Below are positions 62,721 to 64,000 of a stretch of DNA of 64,000 nucleotides, in pieces. Position 1 is the stretch's first letter; each line of letters starts with the position of its first letter. This DNA comes from Laburnicola sp. R22_1. Taxonomy: Eukaryota > Ascomycota > Dothideomycetes > Pleosporales > Didymosphaeriaceae. A program made the translations under genes and the position numbers. The stretch covers positions 248,001 to 312,000 of the forward strand of contig JACONQ010000015.1 of NCBI GenBank assembly GCA_014281115.1. The letters run 5' to 3'. The notes under the pieces are model-generated. The model made no database searches. It saw only the letters and a program-made list of their open reading frames with translations, and had not been told where the DNA came from.

Positions 62721-64000
62721 ATATTTGCGCGTAAATTATAGAGGCTGGCGAGATATATATAGGATGTCCCTATAAGAATAAAGCAAGTAGAGATTCTGCC
62801 GCTACTAGTAAACTTTAACCCCTTAGACTTCGCCTATTAGGAGTAAGCTAGCTAGAACATTAGCGTATTATAAGCTAAGAAACAGCTTATTTCTTAAGGG
62901 GGGAGGGAAAGTAGTTAAAAAAGAAAAGTTAGAGAAGAAGATAAAATAATAGTATTAGTACTAAGTTAAATTAAAGTCTAATATATATATATATAATTAC
63001 CAGGAGAGAATTATAAGCTATAGACCCTAATAATAGAGCCTAACTAATATTTAGACAGCTAGAAAATTAAAAGCTAAGAACTACTATACTAACCTCTATA
63101 AGAATCTAAACTCTTGCAACTACTATAGCCTAAGCTATAATTAGTGTTTGGATTATAACTTTAATAGGAGCGAGGTATAGGGCTACCTTACTCTATAGCT
63201 TAAGTTTTACTAGGGCCTAAACCTAGACGTATAGCTTAGGTAGAGAGATTAGAAGAAATAGAGGATAGACCTAAAGAAGGAGGAGAGGAAATTATGCTGC
63301 TATAGCCAAGTGGGGATAAGAAAGTGTAGACGGAATTAATAGACTATTAGAAAGCTAGATGTATAGGGGAAGATAAGTAGAATAGAACTTTAGAAGGATT
63401 GTTAGTAGTCTAAAAGGAAGATAAGTTAGAGGACGAAAAGCTAATCTGCAGCACTGTATTAAGTAAGACCTAATCTAGAGAGGAATAGGGGCTAGAGAGT
63501 AGACAACTAGAAGTGGGAGTAGTTTGGCCCTAAGATAGGGAAGGGCTATTGCTGTCGCTGCTAGAGAAGATAATAGGTTAAGAAGAATAGAAAAAGAGTA
63601 GAGTGTGGAGAGAACCTTAGAATAAGGAAGAACTACTACTATTACTACTAAAAAGGATAATAGGCCAGGTGTAATAATGCCCAAAGAGGGGTGTATATAG
63701 GGAAGACTTAGTAATATTAGAATTAGTGCCTAATAGAGAATTAGGCGCCTCTAAGGAACTCTTAATAATTAGATAAGGCCTGCCAGGGCACCTAGTAGAA
63801 AGCATTGTAGTAGTGTTGCTAAAACTAAGCAGTTTACTAATTCTATTATAAATATAGGTGTTTACTTCTAGTTGCTCTATCTATAGCTTACGCACTTACT
63901 AATAACTCTGCTAAAAAGAATTAGCTTAAGTGTTTATAGCGAATACTAGAGGGAATAAAGCTAGGTAGATAGATTAGTAATAGGAAACTAGTTAAGAGCG
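62721..64000 (+). other. 3' internal region of G5-B, truncated by the window edge
   Basis: Reverse-complement match to about 31,550-32,650 of copy A. A purine run AAGGGGGGAGGGAAAG at about 62,896 resembles a polypurine tract but is not followed by a recognisable LTR. No product recognised. Confidence 0.4.

Larger units (their letters stand above)
41753..64000 (+). mobile_element. Ty3/gypsy element G5 copy B (plus strand), interrupted by G4, runs off the window
   Basis: A 149-bp 5' LTR (41753-41901) followed by leader array, Gag, protease, RT, then G4 (47,783-60,779, target duplication GTAAT), then RNase H, integrase and the long 3' region shared with copy A. The 3' LTR is beyond 64,000. All frames are broken. 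Its integrase (VVDVVYMPRSKKEKK.. and LVERGH) is unlike that of G1, G2 and G4, and no chromodomain is seen, so it belongs to a different gypsy lineage. Confidence 0.8.

Noticed and set aside
62890..62912. Purine run AAGGGGGGAGGGAAAG as the G5 polypurine tract with an LTR following
   Set aside because: No LTR-like repeat follows, and the mapped G5 LTR ends are elsewhere; it may be coincidental or mark an ancestral element end.
1400..64000. AT-rich block considered as a centromere
   Set aside because: All large parts resolve into nested transposons; no satellite-type array. A pericentromeric or subtelomeric position cannot be decided from the window.
1..64000. tRNA, rRNA or other structural RNA genes
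   Set aside because: No cloverleaf-type sequence or rRNA-like conserved stretch noticed in either strand.

Overview
The window looks like part of a filamentous ascomycete (Pezizomycotina) genome with AT-isochores shaped by repeat-induced point mutation (RIP). A short GC-balanced edge (about 1-1,400) carries one plausible gene. It switches abruptly into about 62 kb of AT-rich, TpA-rich DNA in which almost every reading frame is broken by TAG/TAA and almost everything recognisable is a transposable element. A Dothideomycete with an AT-isochore genome is my best guess; the species cannot be fixed from the sequence alone.

Layout. 1-1,400: flank with a 77-residue predicted secreted protein (807-1040). 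1,796-3,649: pogo/Fot1-like DNA transposon A. 3,667-21,136: a Russian-doll nest, in which pogo-like element B was split by a RIP-degraded minus-strand chromodomain Ty3/gypsy element (G2, target duplication GCTAT), which was itself split by a nearly intact, un-RIPed plus-strand chromodomain Ty3/gypsy element (G1, 12,994-20,115, identical 195-bp LTRs, target duplication ATCTA). 21,344-23,158 and 23,226-25,086: pogo-like elements C (lightly mutated) and D (heavily mutated). 25,100-28,516: relic of another minus-strand chromodomain gypsy element (G3). 28,517-41,568: minus-strand gypsy element G5-A with a large internal deletion and a nested Copia element (35,737-40,901). 41,753-64,000: a second copy, G5-B, on the plus strand, head-to-head with A and running off the window. 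It is split by gypsy element G4 (47,783-60,779), which itself carries two Tc1/mariner elements and a pogo-like element (E).

How the parts work. G1 is the only element with a complete machinery: Gag (with a variant zinc knuckle), a predicted -1 frameshift site (GGGAAAA, 5-nt spacer, 7-bp stem), then protease, RT, RNase H, a DD35E integrase, a GPY/F motif and a chromodomain cut by one TGG-to-TAG change. Next to its 5' LTR lies an 11-nt stretch exactly complementary to an internal LTR segment, the signature of Tf1-type self-priming. The same geometry occurs in G2 (10 nt) and G4 (11 nt). The pogo-like elements share an iterated terminal-repeat design, and four of the five share an inner CCCCACC-type box.

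Reconstructed insertion order: pogo B, then G2, then G1; G5-A, then Copia; G5-B, then G4, then the two Tc1-like elements and pogo E. All statements are from reading by eye. Borders given to the base come from matching terminal repeats and target duplications; pseudogene borders are approximate.
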